A DNA stretch of 64,000 bases from Eutrema japonicum (GCA_030161315.1 BSQW01000010.1:23934159-23998158), one strand, 5' to 3'. Counted from the stretch's first letter, positions 10,440-21,503 are shown. Program-made: numbers and translations. The notes: generated by a model not told the origin, from the sequence alone.

Positions 10440-12125
10440 TCATGTGTTAAAACATTTGTAAAATCGGTTCCTATGACGGTTTCTTTTAAGTTTCAAACAA
10501 AAAATCAACCCTAAATCCCAATCCATTTGAAATTGATAGGAAATTTCCTAGGAATTTCCGACGACTAATATTGGATACGAACAAAACGTGATTGTAATTG
10601 AAAACGTTGGATTTACGTCGAAAATTCCAGGAACTGTCGAAAATACCTAGGAAAACTCCTACCAATTTCAGACGGATAATTATATTATCTATATTTTTAG
10701 TTCCGTTAGAAATCGAAAGGAAGTTTTCGACGGAATTTCCGATGGATCCTAGAATTTTACGTGAAACAATCTGAAATGTAATTATGAGAAATGTAATTAA
10801 ATCAAATTTTATAAATATTTTATAAATAACAATAAAATTATTCAACAAACATTCTAAATCGAAATCAAAATAAATTATATAAACTCATCTTCATACATGA
10901 AATAAAAATATCATAAATCATTTTGAATCCAAATCAAAATAAAACTATTCAACAAACATTTCTAAAATTATATATCAATATGAATTTGAATCAGATGAGT
11001 AGTCTAAAGGTTCTGAATCTGAATCTGAATCTTCCTCGAATTCTCCAACCTCATCCTCTGAATCTTCAAATACCTCATCATCTCCGTCGGCGGTGAAATC
11101 GACCACAAGATCGACTTCAAGGGAATGATCCATCGGTTCTAATAACCCACTTGCGGTTTGTTGCATTGGGTCATGATCTGAAACCCCAAATACCCTTCTT
11201 CTCGGGTTAATGGATGTCACTGTGAGCCAAGGGTCTTGCCGGTTAGTGGTCCAAAGGTAACATATGTAGCAAATTTGATCTCCTTCTAAAGCAAGAATGA
11301 GTGGATCGTACTTCTGAAGTCTCCTTCTTGAATGGATCGACGTAACACCGAATTCGTCATGTCGTACTGGGCCATATCAATCGCATGTAAATGCAATGCA
11401 CCGCAAGTCAATCATTCCCGAATAATTAACTTCCAAAATCTCTCGTATGACTCTGTATAGTACACAATGTCTCATGGTTGGGAATATATACCATAATCAA
11501 ATGTGGGTCTCGTCTTTCCTTCTCGAAGAATCTTAAATGAAAATCCACGAGTAAAATACATCGGATACGCCATTGCAATAAAGAGTGGCATGTTAGCCAA
11601 CTCTTGTAACCATGTTGGAAACGATTCACCTCTTAAAGACATTGTCCTAACATGTATTACAAAATTAAAACCTTAACAATTAATGTTTATTAATTAATTT
11701 GCTAAATGAATAATATATTCGGATAACAATACTCACGTAATAAAGCAACCAACGGGCGAATTCCCAATGTTTAATGTCACAAACTTGATCCTCCGTATAC
11801 TATGGGTATTCAAATCTTACTTGCGCCATAAAAATCGTATAGTTGCATATATATATATAAATTAACCTAATAATTACCAAATTGGAAATATAATAAATTT
11901 AAACTATTAATTAATTAATTATCTCATATGGGAGCACATCCTCACAATTTTTGAGAATATACATATGTAAATGATCACACTAATGCTTTGATAGCCTTCG
12001 ATTTAGGGATTTTTCGCTTAATCGTCTGACCTATCAACGCAGTTATGTTAGGGACATGGACTTGTAAATACTATATAATTAAGTACAATTAATTATTAGT
12101 ATGTATTTATCTGTGTAAAAATGTT
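10440..12125 (-). mobile_element. CACTA transposon relic, 3' part
   Basis: The minus strand shows the end of a TnpD-like gene (10975-12060) followed by a noncoding region (10480-10760) with repeated strings of the type TTTCCGACG, GAATTTCCGA and TTTTCGACGGAA in both orientations. That is the pattern of subterminal repeats in CACTA elements. The CACTA terminus itself is not visible. The high-coordinate end is cut by the Athila LTR near 12126. The gap 10297-10440 shows nothing recognisable. Confidence 0.6.
10975..12060 (-). pseudogene. TnpD-like CACTA transposase, C-terminal remnant (DUF4216 region)
   Basis: Minus-strand translation of 11640-11530 gives ESFPTWLQELANMPLF followed by YPMYFTRGFSF. 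This matches, position for position, the DUF4216 region of the better preserved TnpD in this window (NPFPTWVQEIVHGPL, WPMYFIRGYLF). After frameshifts it reads YDPLILALEGDQICYI at about 11300, then an acidic tail ending in DSDSEPLDYSSDSNSY (stop at 10975). Upstream, near 12000-11930, traces of the ILKNCEDVLPYE type are present before an AT-rich, intron-like stretch. The transposase core is missing, so the copy cannot be active. Confidence 0.7.
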
Positions 12126-12353
12126 AGGGACGTAAACTGGATAATTTGGGCATTCGCCTAGACAAAAACCAGATTTTTGACTTAGAGTCAAACCGTCAGA
12201 AATTCAACTGTCAAAGAGGTTCTTATCACCGTCTGATCCAGCCCAATTTTGGAGACATCAAAGTCGAATCATCTACCTTTCTATTCCAATTAAATTGAGG
12301 ACGATCCAACGGTTCAATCAAAAGATACATGAAAATCAAGGCATCCCATTTGG

Positions 12354-12464
12354 CCACCCTTGGAGCAGCTCCACCCATGGCCAAGAGGCAGTTCACAGCG
12401 GGCATAAGCTCTCCACCCGCGGCCAAGGAGTGGTTTGCCACGATAAGAATACTCGGACCCGCGG
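12354..12464 (+). repeat. 21-bp phased CCGCGG array (LTR, plus element)
   Basis: CCGCGG or near-matches start at 12375 (CCATGG), 12396 (CAGCGG), 12417 (CCGCGG), 12438 (CCACGA) and 12459 (CCGCGG), each exactly 21 bp apart, with a weaker unit at 12354. The array ends about 105 bp upstream of the TATA box. Confidence 0.85.
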
Positions 12465-12568
12465 CCAGCTCCTGTTTCGATCCCGAAGCCCATTTGCAAG
12501 CTTGTTCGAAGCCCGTCAAGTCTAACTTCGAAGAAACCCTAAAGACCGACGAAAACAAGAGAGAAGAC

Positions 12569-12578
12569 CTATAAATAT
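12569..12578 (+). promoter_or_regulatory. LTR TATA box
   Basis: CTATAAATAT in the LTR, conserved at the equivalent place in both minus-strand LTRs (19088-19097 and 33891-33900). It is the likely core promoter of the element. Confidence 0.6.
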
Positions 12579-13555
12579 GTGTTTTAGGAACTCTATTTTT
12601 GTTGGCCCCTTTCGAGTGCCATTTAGTATACTTTTTGTTCTTAGGTTTTGCTTTTACTTCCGAGATTTATAGAGAAGTTTTCTCCCGACTATGGTCTTAA
12701 AATCGAGAAGCTTCATTCTTCAATCTCTTGTTCTTTATTTAATTATGTATTTTCTTTCTTCAATTATGTTCAAGTAGTTTAATCGTTGGGTTTAAAGGGA
12801 TTATCGAAGGGGATTCACATGTTCGATAAGGATTATACGAGGTAATCCTAGCCGTATTGTAGAACTCTTTCCTATATATTGTTTGTAAAGCATGAATCTA
12901 GTGTCATGAACTAGAGGCTGATCCATTGGTGTAGTAATAACCACCAAAAGAGCTTAATCTAATTACCCGAACTATTTGCTATATGGAGCGTGTTGCGCTA
13001 CAAGATTAAGAAAGTGTACTTATAGAGTACCGTGAATGTTTATGAACTTGCTTGTGTCATCATAATTTTATGTGTGGCCATTAACGAAAGCGAATGGTCG
13101 AGTATATAAATTATGGGTGTGTAGGATGTACGAGAGTAGGCTACACACATTATCGTATTCCAGCCCGTGAAGTTTACTATAATCGATTACACTAAGAGTT
13201 TTTATACCGTGTTTGAATCGAACATTCCCATGAGATATCCCTGTCGAGCCAACACCATTTTATTACTGTTTACAACCAATTTTCTCTTTTAGTTTATTGC
13301 CATCGATTTCATTCTTTACTTTTCAAGCAATCTTTACTTTTTACGCACTTTACAATTCATGACACAAAAACCCCACAAAGCCCTTTTGTTTTAGACTTCC
13401 TTACTAATTCTCTTTCTAAGGTCTCACAAACAAGCTTTCCCTCCCTGTGTATCGATACTTAAATTACTACAACGCACATCTGTGCAGTTGCAGACATTAT
13501 GGTTTACAATTTTAAAACCTGAAGCTAGGATACAAACCGCATCGCATCAAGTTTT

Positions 13556-13573
13556 TGGCGCCGTTGCAGGGGA
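13556..13573 (+). other. Primer-binding site
   Basis: TGGCGCCGTTGCAGGGGA, six bases after the LTR end. It differs by one base from the PBS at 24117 (TGGCGCCGTTGCCGGGGA), the form usual in Athila-like elements. A tRNA 3' end would prime minus-strand DNA synthesis here. Confidence 0.85.
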
Positions 13574-13683
13574 GACAATCACTCTTGTTTTGTCACACCT
13601 TAGAGGTTAGTAAATCAACTTTTAAACAAACTTTTTCTTTTTAATTTTAGGTTTTGTTTTTCTTCGTTTCATGACTCAGAAAC

Positions 13684-15219
13684 ATGGACTCGCCTCTGGA
13701 GCGAGATCACTACTAAGAGCAGGGTTTCTATGACCCATGTTATGCTCACTACTCTCACGATTCACACTTAAACTGTGACTCGTTATACTTGGATCAGTAA
13801 CCGGCACCGACCAACTACTCTGGAGGGCGATACGAGCATCCTTATTCCCGAGAAAAGCCTTTCGCATTTCCGTTTGTCAACACTCGACAAAACCCTTACC
13901 ATCTTCCTCATCAATCCTCGAACCAGCACAAATAAACCTCGGAAATTAGCATGCGTTTGGAGCGACTCAATTTTATGCTAAATCAATACCTTCACTGTAA
14001 AGTAGTGATCGAGGCAGCCATGAATAGGAAGATAGACTCAAGCTACACCGAATTCAACAAGAAATTTGATGATCTTGCCGCGCACATCATATCCCTCGAG
14101 GAGCAGACTCTAAAGGACGCTGCTACGATCAAGGAAAGGACAAAAATAATGGAGGAGGAACAAACGAAGCAAAAATACGACATCATTCAAAACTATATGG
14201 AGAGTTGCGACTCAAAGAAAGAAACCAAGAAAACTAGCGAGTTTGCCTCTTGGTATAGAGAGACAACTGATGCTGAACTCCAAGAAATTGAATCTCGCCT
14301 CAGCATACTCGAGTACAAGGCCAGAGAAACTGATACTACGATGAGATACCTATACAACGCTCAAAAGACAACTCAAACTTGTTTCGAGAAAGTTTCTAAG
14401 GAACATGAGGAAAGTATCAAGAAGAGAAACCACCTGACTGTCTTGGAGAAACGCTTAAAGAAGAAGAGGTGGATGACCACTATACCCGAGAAGAACTAAC
14501 CCAAGACGAGAAAGAAGAGGAATCATGTGATTCTCCACGAAGCTTCTCTACCGCAGTTGCGAGCACTCTGCCCGCGGACAAACCCCCTTTCGCCGCAATC
14601 GCGTGCTCTCCGTCCACGACAAGCCACCTCTCAACTGCGGTTGCGTGCTCTCTGCCCGCTGCCAGCCCCTGCTTGTCTCACCTTGGACCATTTGTGTCTT
14701 GATCACGTCTCTTCGAGCAAGCTGTCTTCTCCATCACTACACAAGCTTCAGTAGAGCCCTCAAGCAACTTGGAACCAGTCTCGTATGCACCTGGAAAGGT
14801 GATCCAAGCTTATAACAAAGCCACATCCTCTTCTTCAACGCCACTTCAAAGGAGCCCGCCAAAAAAGATCGATATGCCTTATATCGATTATTACTAGTTA
14901 CTAATGTTTTGATACAACATACTCTTACTGTGAGTCCTACTCGGCCTTTGAACCAGCATCTTCCGTGAGTCAACTATCCGAGGAACCAAAGAAGCAAAGC
15001 ATCTCCCAAGATAGATTGATCAAATTTAACAACTTCGTGAAATCGATCCCGATGTTCTTACCTTTCCCGGACGTTTGGAAAAGAGGTTGTCTACAAGCTT
15101 TCTTCTGCTACATCAAGGAGAGCAAAGAAAATATCTGCACCTACTTTATGAGAGCAAGGAATTCATCTATAACATACGGTATTTCCTACGCCATACATTT
15201 ATTTCATCCCGAGAAGCAT
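13684..15219 (+). pseudogene. gag-like coiled-coil protein of non-autonomous Athila-type element (5' part)
   Basis: The frame starts at ATG 13684 (MDSPLERDHY) and carries two early TAA stops, then is open from ATG 13951 to TAA 14497 (182 residues). This open part is charged and helical (LERLNFMLNQYL, then FNKKFDDLAAHIISLEEQTLK) and probably forms a coiled coil. The minus-strand copy at 32788-30430 encodes the same protein (FNKKFDDLAAHVMTLEEQTLK). Downstream, 14551-14661 is the CCGCGG array in coding position, giving seven-residue repeats. Frames continue through FVKSIPMFLPFPDVWKRGC to 15219, where the minus-strand element has inserted; the frame resumes at 34434. No enzyme domain is seen in this half. 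Confidence 0.75.
14551..14661 (+). repeat. 21-bp phased CCGCGG array (gag, plus element)
   Basis: Units start at 14551 (CCGCAG), 14572 (CCGCGG), 14593 (CCGCAA), 14614 (CCACGA), 14635 (CTGCGG) and 14656 (CCGCTG), all 21 bp apart. The array lies inside the gag-like region, so the 21-bp period equals seven codons. Confidence 0.85.
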
Positions 15220-15937
15220 TGATGCAAGCGGATTGTTAATCCAAACTCTCGGGTTTTAAATTTATAACGTAAAAGTTATGTAAGTGCACAGACGTGCGTT
15301 GTAGTACTTAAGGTATCAATCCACAGTGGCGGAAAGCTGTTCTATGAGACCTTAGACAGAGAATTAGCAAGGAAGTCTTGAACGAGAGCAAGTTTTATAG
15401 GGTTTTTGTCACAAAAATTGTAAGGAACGAAAAACGGAAAATTGCTTGAAAACTTGGTATGAAAATCGATGGCATAAAGTCGATGGCATAAACTAAAAGG
15501 AAAACCGATTTGTAAACAATAATAAAACGGTGTTGGGTTGACAGGGATATCTTAGGGTATGTTTGATTCAATCACGGCCCCTAAGTTCTTAGTAATACGA
15601 TTCTAGATTTTAACTCCACGAACTGAACAGAATAAACGGTGTAGTCTACTTTTGTACATCCTATGCACCAACAATTTATTTTCTCGACCAGTAGCTTCGG
15701 CCTTTGGCAGTGCAGAAAATCATGTTGTTCGCGCTGGTTATTCTTAGTTCACGACACTCCGTAAGTATACTTTTGTATCTTACGATGTGACACGCTCTTA
15801 TCGATTCGAGCATTTAGATTCAGCAGTTTTTGTGGTTCTTTAATACCTAGGAATCAGCTTCTAGTTCATGATGCTAGATTAATGCTTTAACAACGATCTA
15901 TAAGAAAGAGCTCTAGAATTCGACTAGGGTTTTACCT

Positions 15938-16318
15938 GGGATTTTAGCCTATTCTCCCATGAACTATTCGTCTCCTGATAATTCATACACGAAGTATCGA
16001 TCATTGCCAAAAACATCATCAACTACCTATAATTTTGAATTTACTACATGAAATTATGCAAATTGGTCAATTTCACCAAAACCATAAACGGAGTCTGTTT
16101 TCCGTTAACGTAATCTGACGTGGATGACAAGTGGCTAAATGGTTTGTATGGTTTGCGATTAAACCAAAATTTTGTTTTGATTGCACAGACAAAACGACGT
16201 CGTTTTGTCTTAGTCTCACGATTCAAAGAGACCAAACGACGTCGTCTTTCTATTTGGGGGAAAATTAGATTTAGGGTTCTAAGTCGCGATTCGAGAGTAG
16301 AGAGGAAGAGAGGAAGAG
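15938..16318 (+). repeat. Left terminal inverted repeat of the MULE
   Basis: About 380 bp, complementary to 18412-18792. It contains two copies of a palindrome with the core ACGACGTCGT near 16195 and 16240. Within MULEs such repeats bind the transposase and carry promoters; that function is family knowledge, not seen here. Confidence 0.85.
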
Positions 16319-16385
16319 AGGAAGAGATGAAGAGGTGACTCCAAACACAGAGGAGTAATATGGGAATTGTGAGTTAGAGTTTTGT

Positions 16386-17237
16386 GTGGATGTCGAATCA
16401 AATCGATTAACGGAGGAATTGTGTTTCCCAACAGCTTATGCGGATGATGTAAGCAACAACATTTTAGAGGCTTTTAACGCGGCCATTGACCCTGCAAGAA
16501 GTATGCCGTTTGTTGAAATGCTAGAGACAATACGCAGAAGAGCAATGCTGCACATAGAAGCAAGAAGACTTAAAGTAATTAAACACAGAGGAAAGTTTAG
16601 TCTGAAAACAATGGAGATAGTGGATGAGGAGCAGAAAAATATCCTGCATTGTACGGTATTTCCTGCTGGTCATGAGATTTATTAGGTCAGGGAGAAAAAG
16701 TCAGCATTTGAGGTGAAGATGCTTCTGCGTACTTGCATATGTTGGAAGTGGGAAATGTCTGGATTGCCTTGCCGTCATGCCCTGAAGGTGATTTCACAGA
16801 AGAAACGCAGGCAAGAGGATTATATGGCTGACTGTTACCTCACTTCTAAGTGGAGAAAGCAGTATCAAACACCAATTGCTGCAGTGCTTGGTGTAAACTT
16901 ATGGGAACAAACTGATGAGGCTATGATTGTGCCACCACCAACAGTAGAAGAACCAACAAAAAGGGGAAGGAAGAAAATTCATAAACGGATCAAAGGGAAA
17001 AATGAGTCTCCAAGTAAGAGAAAGACAAAGGAGAGGCATGCATCACCTACTAAACTTTCAAGAGAAAGAAGAATCATACACTTTGGAAGATGTGGTGAGA
17101 GTGGACATAACACAAGAAAGTGTAAGAACGTTGTAGTTGCTCTTCAACGACAACCAAAAAAGAAGAAGGTCACAGAAAATCGATCTGAATTTGGTGAGGG
17201 ATCAAGTCAACCAATGCAAAGCCAATTGTTTGACTAA
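16386..17237 (+). pseudogene. MULE transposase (mudrA-like), C-terminal fragment
   Basis: The frame has no ATG at the start and lacks the N-terminal and catalytic DDE part. It begins near LNNILEAFN-like text (NNILEAFNAAIDPARSMP), continues with EMLETIRRRAM, and has a SWIM-type zinc finger, CICWKWEMSGLPCRHAL, followed by the usual DCYLTSKWRKQY. After a basic region there is a CCHC-like knuckle (CGESGHNTRKC). One in-frame TAG at 16683-16685 replaces the expected Glu between EIY and VREKKSAFEV. The internal deletion plus the stop leave only a relic. Confidence 0.9.
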
Positions 17238-17847
17238 TCTTAGATTAAGCTTTGTTTTAAATTTCAGTGTTTTAGATTTATGATGCTCGTTTTTTAGAGG
17301 CTGGTTTTTATAAGAATTCAGATGATGGTTTTTGCTTAGGTTTCAGATGCTGGTTTTTGTTTAGGTTTTGATTCAGGTTTATGGTTCTTACTGTTTTGTT
17401 GGGGTTAAAAGTGGAAAGGGAGTCTCGGATTTTTAGGAGTTTCATGTGAAGGATTTTTTGGAGTTACACGTGAAGGATGTTGTTAGGCATAAGGCTCCTC
17501 GGATGATGTATTTTCTTAGAATGTAGTTTGGCTTTGATGTAATTACCTATGTTTATGGTTTATGGATGTATTGACTCAGGTTTATGGATGTATTGAGTCA
17601 GGTTTATGCAATTCTAATTTTAGCTGCATACATGGTCAATTGCTATTTCATTTCGTTTTAGGTGCATTACGCAAAAGACAGTCAATCCTGAACAAAAGAC
17701 ATTACAAATGACTAAAACATTACAAACGACTAAATTTGATCACAACACACATTATTCTAGTTCAACAAACAAGCTACATAACAAACTGGTACAAAAGAAC
17801 ATCACAACAACACACACAACCATGTTCTTCAATCCTCTTAGCTTCAT
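17238..17847. other. MULE interior between the two convergent genes
   Basis: Noncoding, T-rich, with short direct repeats of GGTTTATGGATGTATTGA (about 17560-17600) and repeated GATGCTGGTTTTT-like strings (17280-17370). It lies between the 3' ends of the plus-strand transposase fragment and the minus-strand GRF gene, so it probably holds both terminators. Confidence 0.4.
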
Positions 17848-18393
17848 CTAGCAATCTTGTATCTCCTTTTCAAAACCCCGTAGCTCCTTCTCAAAACCGC
17901 CTACGACAGCTTCACAAGTCCGAGTCTCCATTGTAAGATTTTCAATCTCTGATTCCCAAACTTGTAATCTCTTCTCTACGGTCAATGAAGCTCTTTCAAG
18001 ATCTTCAATTCTTGGTTTCATATCCTCAATTGCTTCACACATTGATTCATCCGCCCATTTGAACAAATTATATCGATTATACTACAATATACGAACAACG
18101 ATTTAGAAAATATTATAACATCAACGAATTAGTTCATCACATCACGAACGGCTTCTGAAAATTAATCATTCCCATTGGTGAATCTAATTACTCAGAATGT
18201 TGATATCCATGATGAAATGAAGTGATGAAGCAAATCTAAATACGTTAATAAACCACATAACAATCATTACCTTCTCTCCAAATCGACCAGAATGGAAAAG
18301 CCTTCGTGGGTTAGTCTTAGTTTTTGATGTAAGCAATCTTACACGTTCACCACATCAACAATGGGTTGGGATCCCTCTTCCTCGATCACCCAT
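17848..18393 (-). pseudogene. GRF zinc-finger and coiled-coil gene of the MULE
   Basis: On the minus strand ATG at 18393 starts MGDRGRGIPTHC, then TGA (18357-18355), then CGERVRLLTSKTKTNPRRLF, the layout of a GRF-type zinc finger (C-x-C-G, later N-P-x-R). The stop replaces the Trp expected in HCWCG. Exon 1 ends at a GT donor near 18271. After an intron of about 200 bp, exon 2 (18066-17848) reads FKWADESMCEAIEDMKPRIEDLE and continues as a coiled coil to the stop. Genes of this type accompany many crucifer MULEs. The role is unknown to me; a DNA- or RNA-binding accessory is a guess. Confidence 0.7.
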
Positions 18394-18411
18394 ACTCAGA
18401 CGTCGAGTTGA

Positions 18412-18792
18412 TTCCAGTCGCTTCTTCCTCTCTACTCTCGAATCGCGACTTAGAACCCTAAATCTAATTTTCCCCCAAATAGAAAGACGACGTTGTTTGG
18501 TCTCTTTGAATCGTGAGACTAAGAGAAAAGGACGTCGTTTTGTCTGTGCAATTAAAAAAAATTGGTTTAATCGCAAACCAGACCAAACCATTTAGCCACC
18601 TGTCATCCACGTCAGATTCCGTTAACGGAAAACAGACTCCGTTTACGGTTTTGGTGAAATTGACCAATTTGCATAATTTCATGTAGTAAATTCAAAATTA
18701 TAGGTAGTTGATGATGTTTTTGGCATTGATCGATTCTTCGTGTATGAATAATCAGGAGACGAATAGTTCATGGGGGAATCGGCTAAAATCCC
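18412..18792 (-). repeat. Right terminal inverted repeat of the MULE
   Basis: The reverse complement of the left repeat with scattered substitutions. One of the two ACGACGTCGT palindromes is changed to ACGACGTTGT. It ends at GGCTAAAATCCC (18792). Confidence 0.85.
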
Positions 18793-19087
18793 GGGTTTAC
18801 CTTGTGAAATCCTTATCGAACATAGAATTCCCCTAGATAATCCCTTTAAACCCAACGATTAAACTACTCGCACATAATATAAGTAAAAGACATAATTAAA
18901 TAAAACATGAGATTGATGAAAGAGAGTTCTCGATTTTAAGAACTAAGTTCGGAGAAAACCTCTTCACCAATCTCGAAGAGTAATCGAACAAAAAGTAAAG
19001 AGCGGAAAGTAAAGAGCAAAAAGTAATGCAAAAAATATACTAAAATAGTGTAAAAGCAACCACACGAAATTAGGTCTCTAAACCACA

Positions 19088-19097
19088 TATTTATAGG
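19088..19097 (-). promoter_or_regulatory. LTR TATA box (3' LTR, minus)
   Basis: CTATAAATAT on the minus strand, equivalent to 33891-33900 in the 5' LTR. The CCGCGG array begins about 95 bp upstream. Confidence 0.55.
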
Positions 19098-19190
19098 TCT
19101 TCTCTCTTGCTTTCGTTGATCTTTAGAGATTTCAGTTGACGAGAATTGAACGGGCCTTGCAAATGGGCTTACGTGACGGAATTGGCTTGG

Positions 19191-19343
19191 CCGCGGGTCC
19201 ACGGTCTCTAGCCGCGGCGAAACGTGCCTTGGCCGCGGGTCGAAGCCTCCTGGCCGCGGAAAAACGTGCCTTGGCCGCGGGTCGAAGCCTCCTGGCCGCG
19301 GCAAACTGCCTCTCGGCCGCGGGTGGGGAGCTTCTACCCGAGG
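19191..19343 (-). repeat. 21-bp phased CCGCGG array (3' LTR, minus element)
   Basis: Seven exact CCGCGG hexamers start at 19191, 19212, 19233, 19254, 19275, 19296 and 19317, each 21 bp after the last, and an eighth unit (CCGAGG) at 19338. Flanks alternate between two versions, so there is also a 42-bp super-period. This is the most regular array in the window. Confidence 0.95.
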
Positions 19344-19689
19344 TAACATGGGACGTCTTGATCTTGATGTATCTTCTGATTGAACCGTTGGATCATCCTC
19401 AAATCACTTAGAATGGAAAGGTAGTTGGCCCTTCCTGAATATCTCCATAATTGTGCTGGATCAGACGGTGAGAAGAACCCCTTTGGCAGTTGAACTTCTG
19501 GCGTTTTGACTCTGAGCAAAAAATCTGGTTTATCTCCATAATTGCAATGTTTTTTGCCTAAGTATCCTGAAAAGAGTATTGAAACTACAACTATGCAAAA
19601 ATATTGATAAAAACATATAAAAACGAATGAAACACTTATTAAAATATTCTAAAATAGATAGTAAAATGGGTAAAAATACGGTGTTATCA

Positions 19690-19702
19690 ACTCCCCTAGA
19701 CT
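19690..19702 (-). other. Polypurine tract of minus-strand element
   Basis: On the minus strand AGTCTAGGGGAGT directly precedes the 3' LTR start TGATAACAC. This is the plus-strand primer site. The same tract adjoins LTR ends at 38331 and 41262. Confidence 0.75.
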
Positions 19703-21116
19703 TAGACTTTGTTTGTCCTCAAACAAAGCAAAACCAAAGCTCGGTAAGATCAAACAAAAATGATAGGAAACTAGAAATCTCGGAGACCATCCTTCTAAAC
19801 CATAACTATTGAACTACATAAAACGCAACATAGCCTAGAAAATTCTCACTTGAAGTTTCCGTAACACTAGTCCACGGTATCTGTCATACGAAATATAAAC
19901 TTTCAAAATCCAAAATTTCGGTCAACTAGCTCTCTAAATTCATTAAGTGCAACCATGAACTTGTCATCAAAATGATCAAACCAAGAAAATCGAGGCCATG
20001 TATTAAAGGCATTTAGAGGTGAGGTTAAAAGTGTTTCGGGTTACCGTAATTTCACCGGAGAATGCTAGATATTATGCAAAACAACAAGAGAGGATGGACC
20101 TATTGAGAACCACGGATTCTAGTCACATCTTCTTGCGTAAAAATATTGCACTTCCTTCTTTCACCAAAAAAAACATAAGTTTTCCCCAGACTTAGAATTT
20201 TATGTGGGTTCGGATTGACAAACTTCTCATAAACGAACTATGCATGCCTCATAAGTATTTCGGCCAACCTAGACTCTTTTTAGGCTCTAGTTTCCTATCC
20301 TTTTCAATTATTTTTGATTTTTGATTTTTTTTTTTGAAGGGGTAAAAGCTTTTTATTGAGATAGAGTATTAGGGGCACGAAATTTACCATGATTTTGAGT
20401 TTTTCCAAGGAATAACCAAGCTCTCGTCTTTGCTGAATTCGCCTCCACCAATCGCCTATAATCTCCGTCTTTAGTGACTAGAAAATGTGCCGTTCCTCCC
20501 TCTCCTGCGTTTTTGCACATATCTGCACATAAGACACAAAGAGAGAATGCATGAGGTCTGAACAATGGTTAAGTTTTGTTTGGGGTACCAACTAAAGATG
20601 AGTTGGCCATTCGAGTACAAAAAAGTGGTAAAATGTAAAAGAACGTCATGAATGTATGATTCGTTATCTTTGCCTAAACCTATGATGAGAAAGTTAAGTC
20701 AAGTTAAAGTCAAAGTATAATAGAGCTAGTATATTTCATCCTAAAGAATCTCTACGGTCTAAATTCCTCTGGAGATTTTGCATTAGCAGAAACTCTAGCT
20801 ACTGCCTAGTCTAGAACCAAACTATGAAAGAGAATGTTACTAGGAAATAGCGTAGAATCACACTGGTCAGTTATCGTCATAGATTTCTTTCATCATTCCC
20901 TCAAAACGTATTCCAACTTTTATTGAAAAAAACTTGAAATTTTTTAAAGAAAGCTTGAAAAATGCAAAATGCAAAGACTCATGAAAGAAAAGTTGATTAT
21001 TAAGGGATGGAATCCTCCCCCAAACATAAATCATAATGTAGACAGTGTGAAATAAATCGAGCAAGGACGAGAAATAGATGTATGTAATAATTAAAAAATT
21101 TCGGGAAAAAGAGAAC

Positions 21117-21503
21117 TTACATGGAGGTGTTGGGAAATGGATGTCGGAATGGAATGGTGGTGAATGGGGAATGGTATATGGTGTTATGGTGATGGGAAAT
21201 GGGTGTGGGGGTGATTGGAAATAGATTGAGGTCGGTCGTGGGTCGAAGCAAATCTATCAGGAGCGACAAGGAGTTAGCCGCGGGTCGAAGAGCTCTGTCC
21301 GCGGCAAAAGGAAGCTTCACCGCGGGTCGGTGGGACGCACCCGTGGTCGATGGCTGGTTTTCCGTGGGTCGGTGGGAAGCACTCGTGGTCGATGGCTTGT
21401 TTTCCGTGGGTCGGTGGGATGCACCCGCGGTTGATCCTCTTTTGCGGTCAAGTCCTTCCTCGCAGTTCGGGCTATACCGAGCAGCTTCGAACTGTGATTC
21501 CAT
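21117..21503 (-). CDS. Small 3' ORF with heptad repeats encoded by the CCGCGG array
   Basis: A 128-codon frame from ATG 21503 begins MESQFEAARYSPNCEEG. The host copy at 35368 begins METRFEIARSSTNREET, so the start and first 35 or so residues are shared (MExxFExAR, later RKRG, AGA). The middle is a run of seven-residue units such as STTGASHRPTENQP, produced by the 21-bp array at 21278-21430. The tail is His, Pro and Thr rich. No known domain. It sits where an env-like gene would be in Athila elements, but nothing links it to env. It may not be translated. Confidence 0.35.
   Translation of the reverse strand: MESQFEAARYSPNCEEGLDRKRGSTAGASHRPTENKPSTTSASHRPTENQPSTTGASHRPAVKLPFAADRALRPAANSLSLLIDLLRPTTDLNLFPITPTPISHHHNTIYHSPFTTIPFRHPFPNTSM
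21278..21430 (-). repeat. 21-bp phased CCG[C/T]GG array (3' UTR, minus element)
   Basis: Eight units start at 21278, 21299, 21320, 21341, 21362, 21383, 21404 and 21425, all 21 bp apart. Four are CCGCGG; the others are CCGTGG or TCGTGG, consistent with C-to-T decay of methylated CG. Confidence 0.93.

Larger units (their letters stand above)
12126..13549 (+). repeat. 5' LTR (left-truncated) of the plus-strand host Athila-type element
   Basis: The sequence matches, in opposite orientation, the two LTRs of the minus-strand element (19689-15220 and 34433-32925). Shared blocks include GAGTCAAACCGTCAG, the CCGCGG array and the TATA region. The first roughly 170 bases of the LTR are missing, so the left boundary near 12126 is approximate and no target duplication can be read. 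It ends at GCATCA (13549), just before the primer-binding site. Confidence 0.75.
15938..18792 (+). mobile_element. Mutator-like element (MULE) with long terminal inverted repeats
   Basis: Termini are GGGATTTTAGCC at the left and its complement at the right. Inverted repeats of about 380 bp (15938-16318 and 18412-18792) share blocks such as TTCACCAAAACC and TCGCGATTCGAGAGTAGAG. The flanks GGTTTTACCT (left) and GGTTTACCT (right) look like a 9-10 bp target duplication with one T lost. The sister LTR has the uninterrupted site GGTTTTACCTTGTGAAAT at about 33599. It carries a truncated mudrA-like gene (plus) and a GRF zinc-finger gene (minus), both broken, so it is non-autonomous. Confidence 0.93.
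15220..19689 (-). repeat. 3' LTR of minus-strand Athila-type element, split by a MULE
   Basis: It runs from TGATGCAAGCGG to GTGTTATCA and is followed by the rc polypurine tract ACTCCCCTAGACT. Without the 2855-bp insertion at 15938-18792 and its target duplication it is about 1.6 kb, against 1509 bp for the partner at 32925-34433. Part of the excess comes from extra units in the CCGCGG array. Confidence 0.9.

Noticed and set aside
12226..12574. Overlapping 60-110 codon frames on both strands in the host LTR
   Set aside because: They lie over the GC-rich 21-bp array, which removes stops in several frames. They are not shared as proteins with the minus-strand LTR copies.
14551..14661. A CRISPR-like array, because of regular short repeats
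   Set aside because: Repeat and spacer together are 21 bp, there are no unique spacers, and the setting is a plant retrotransposon.
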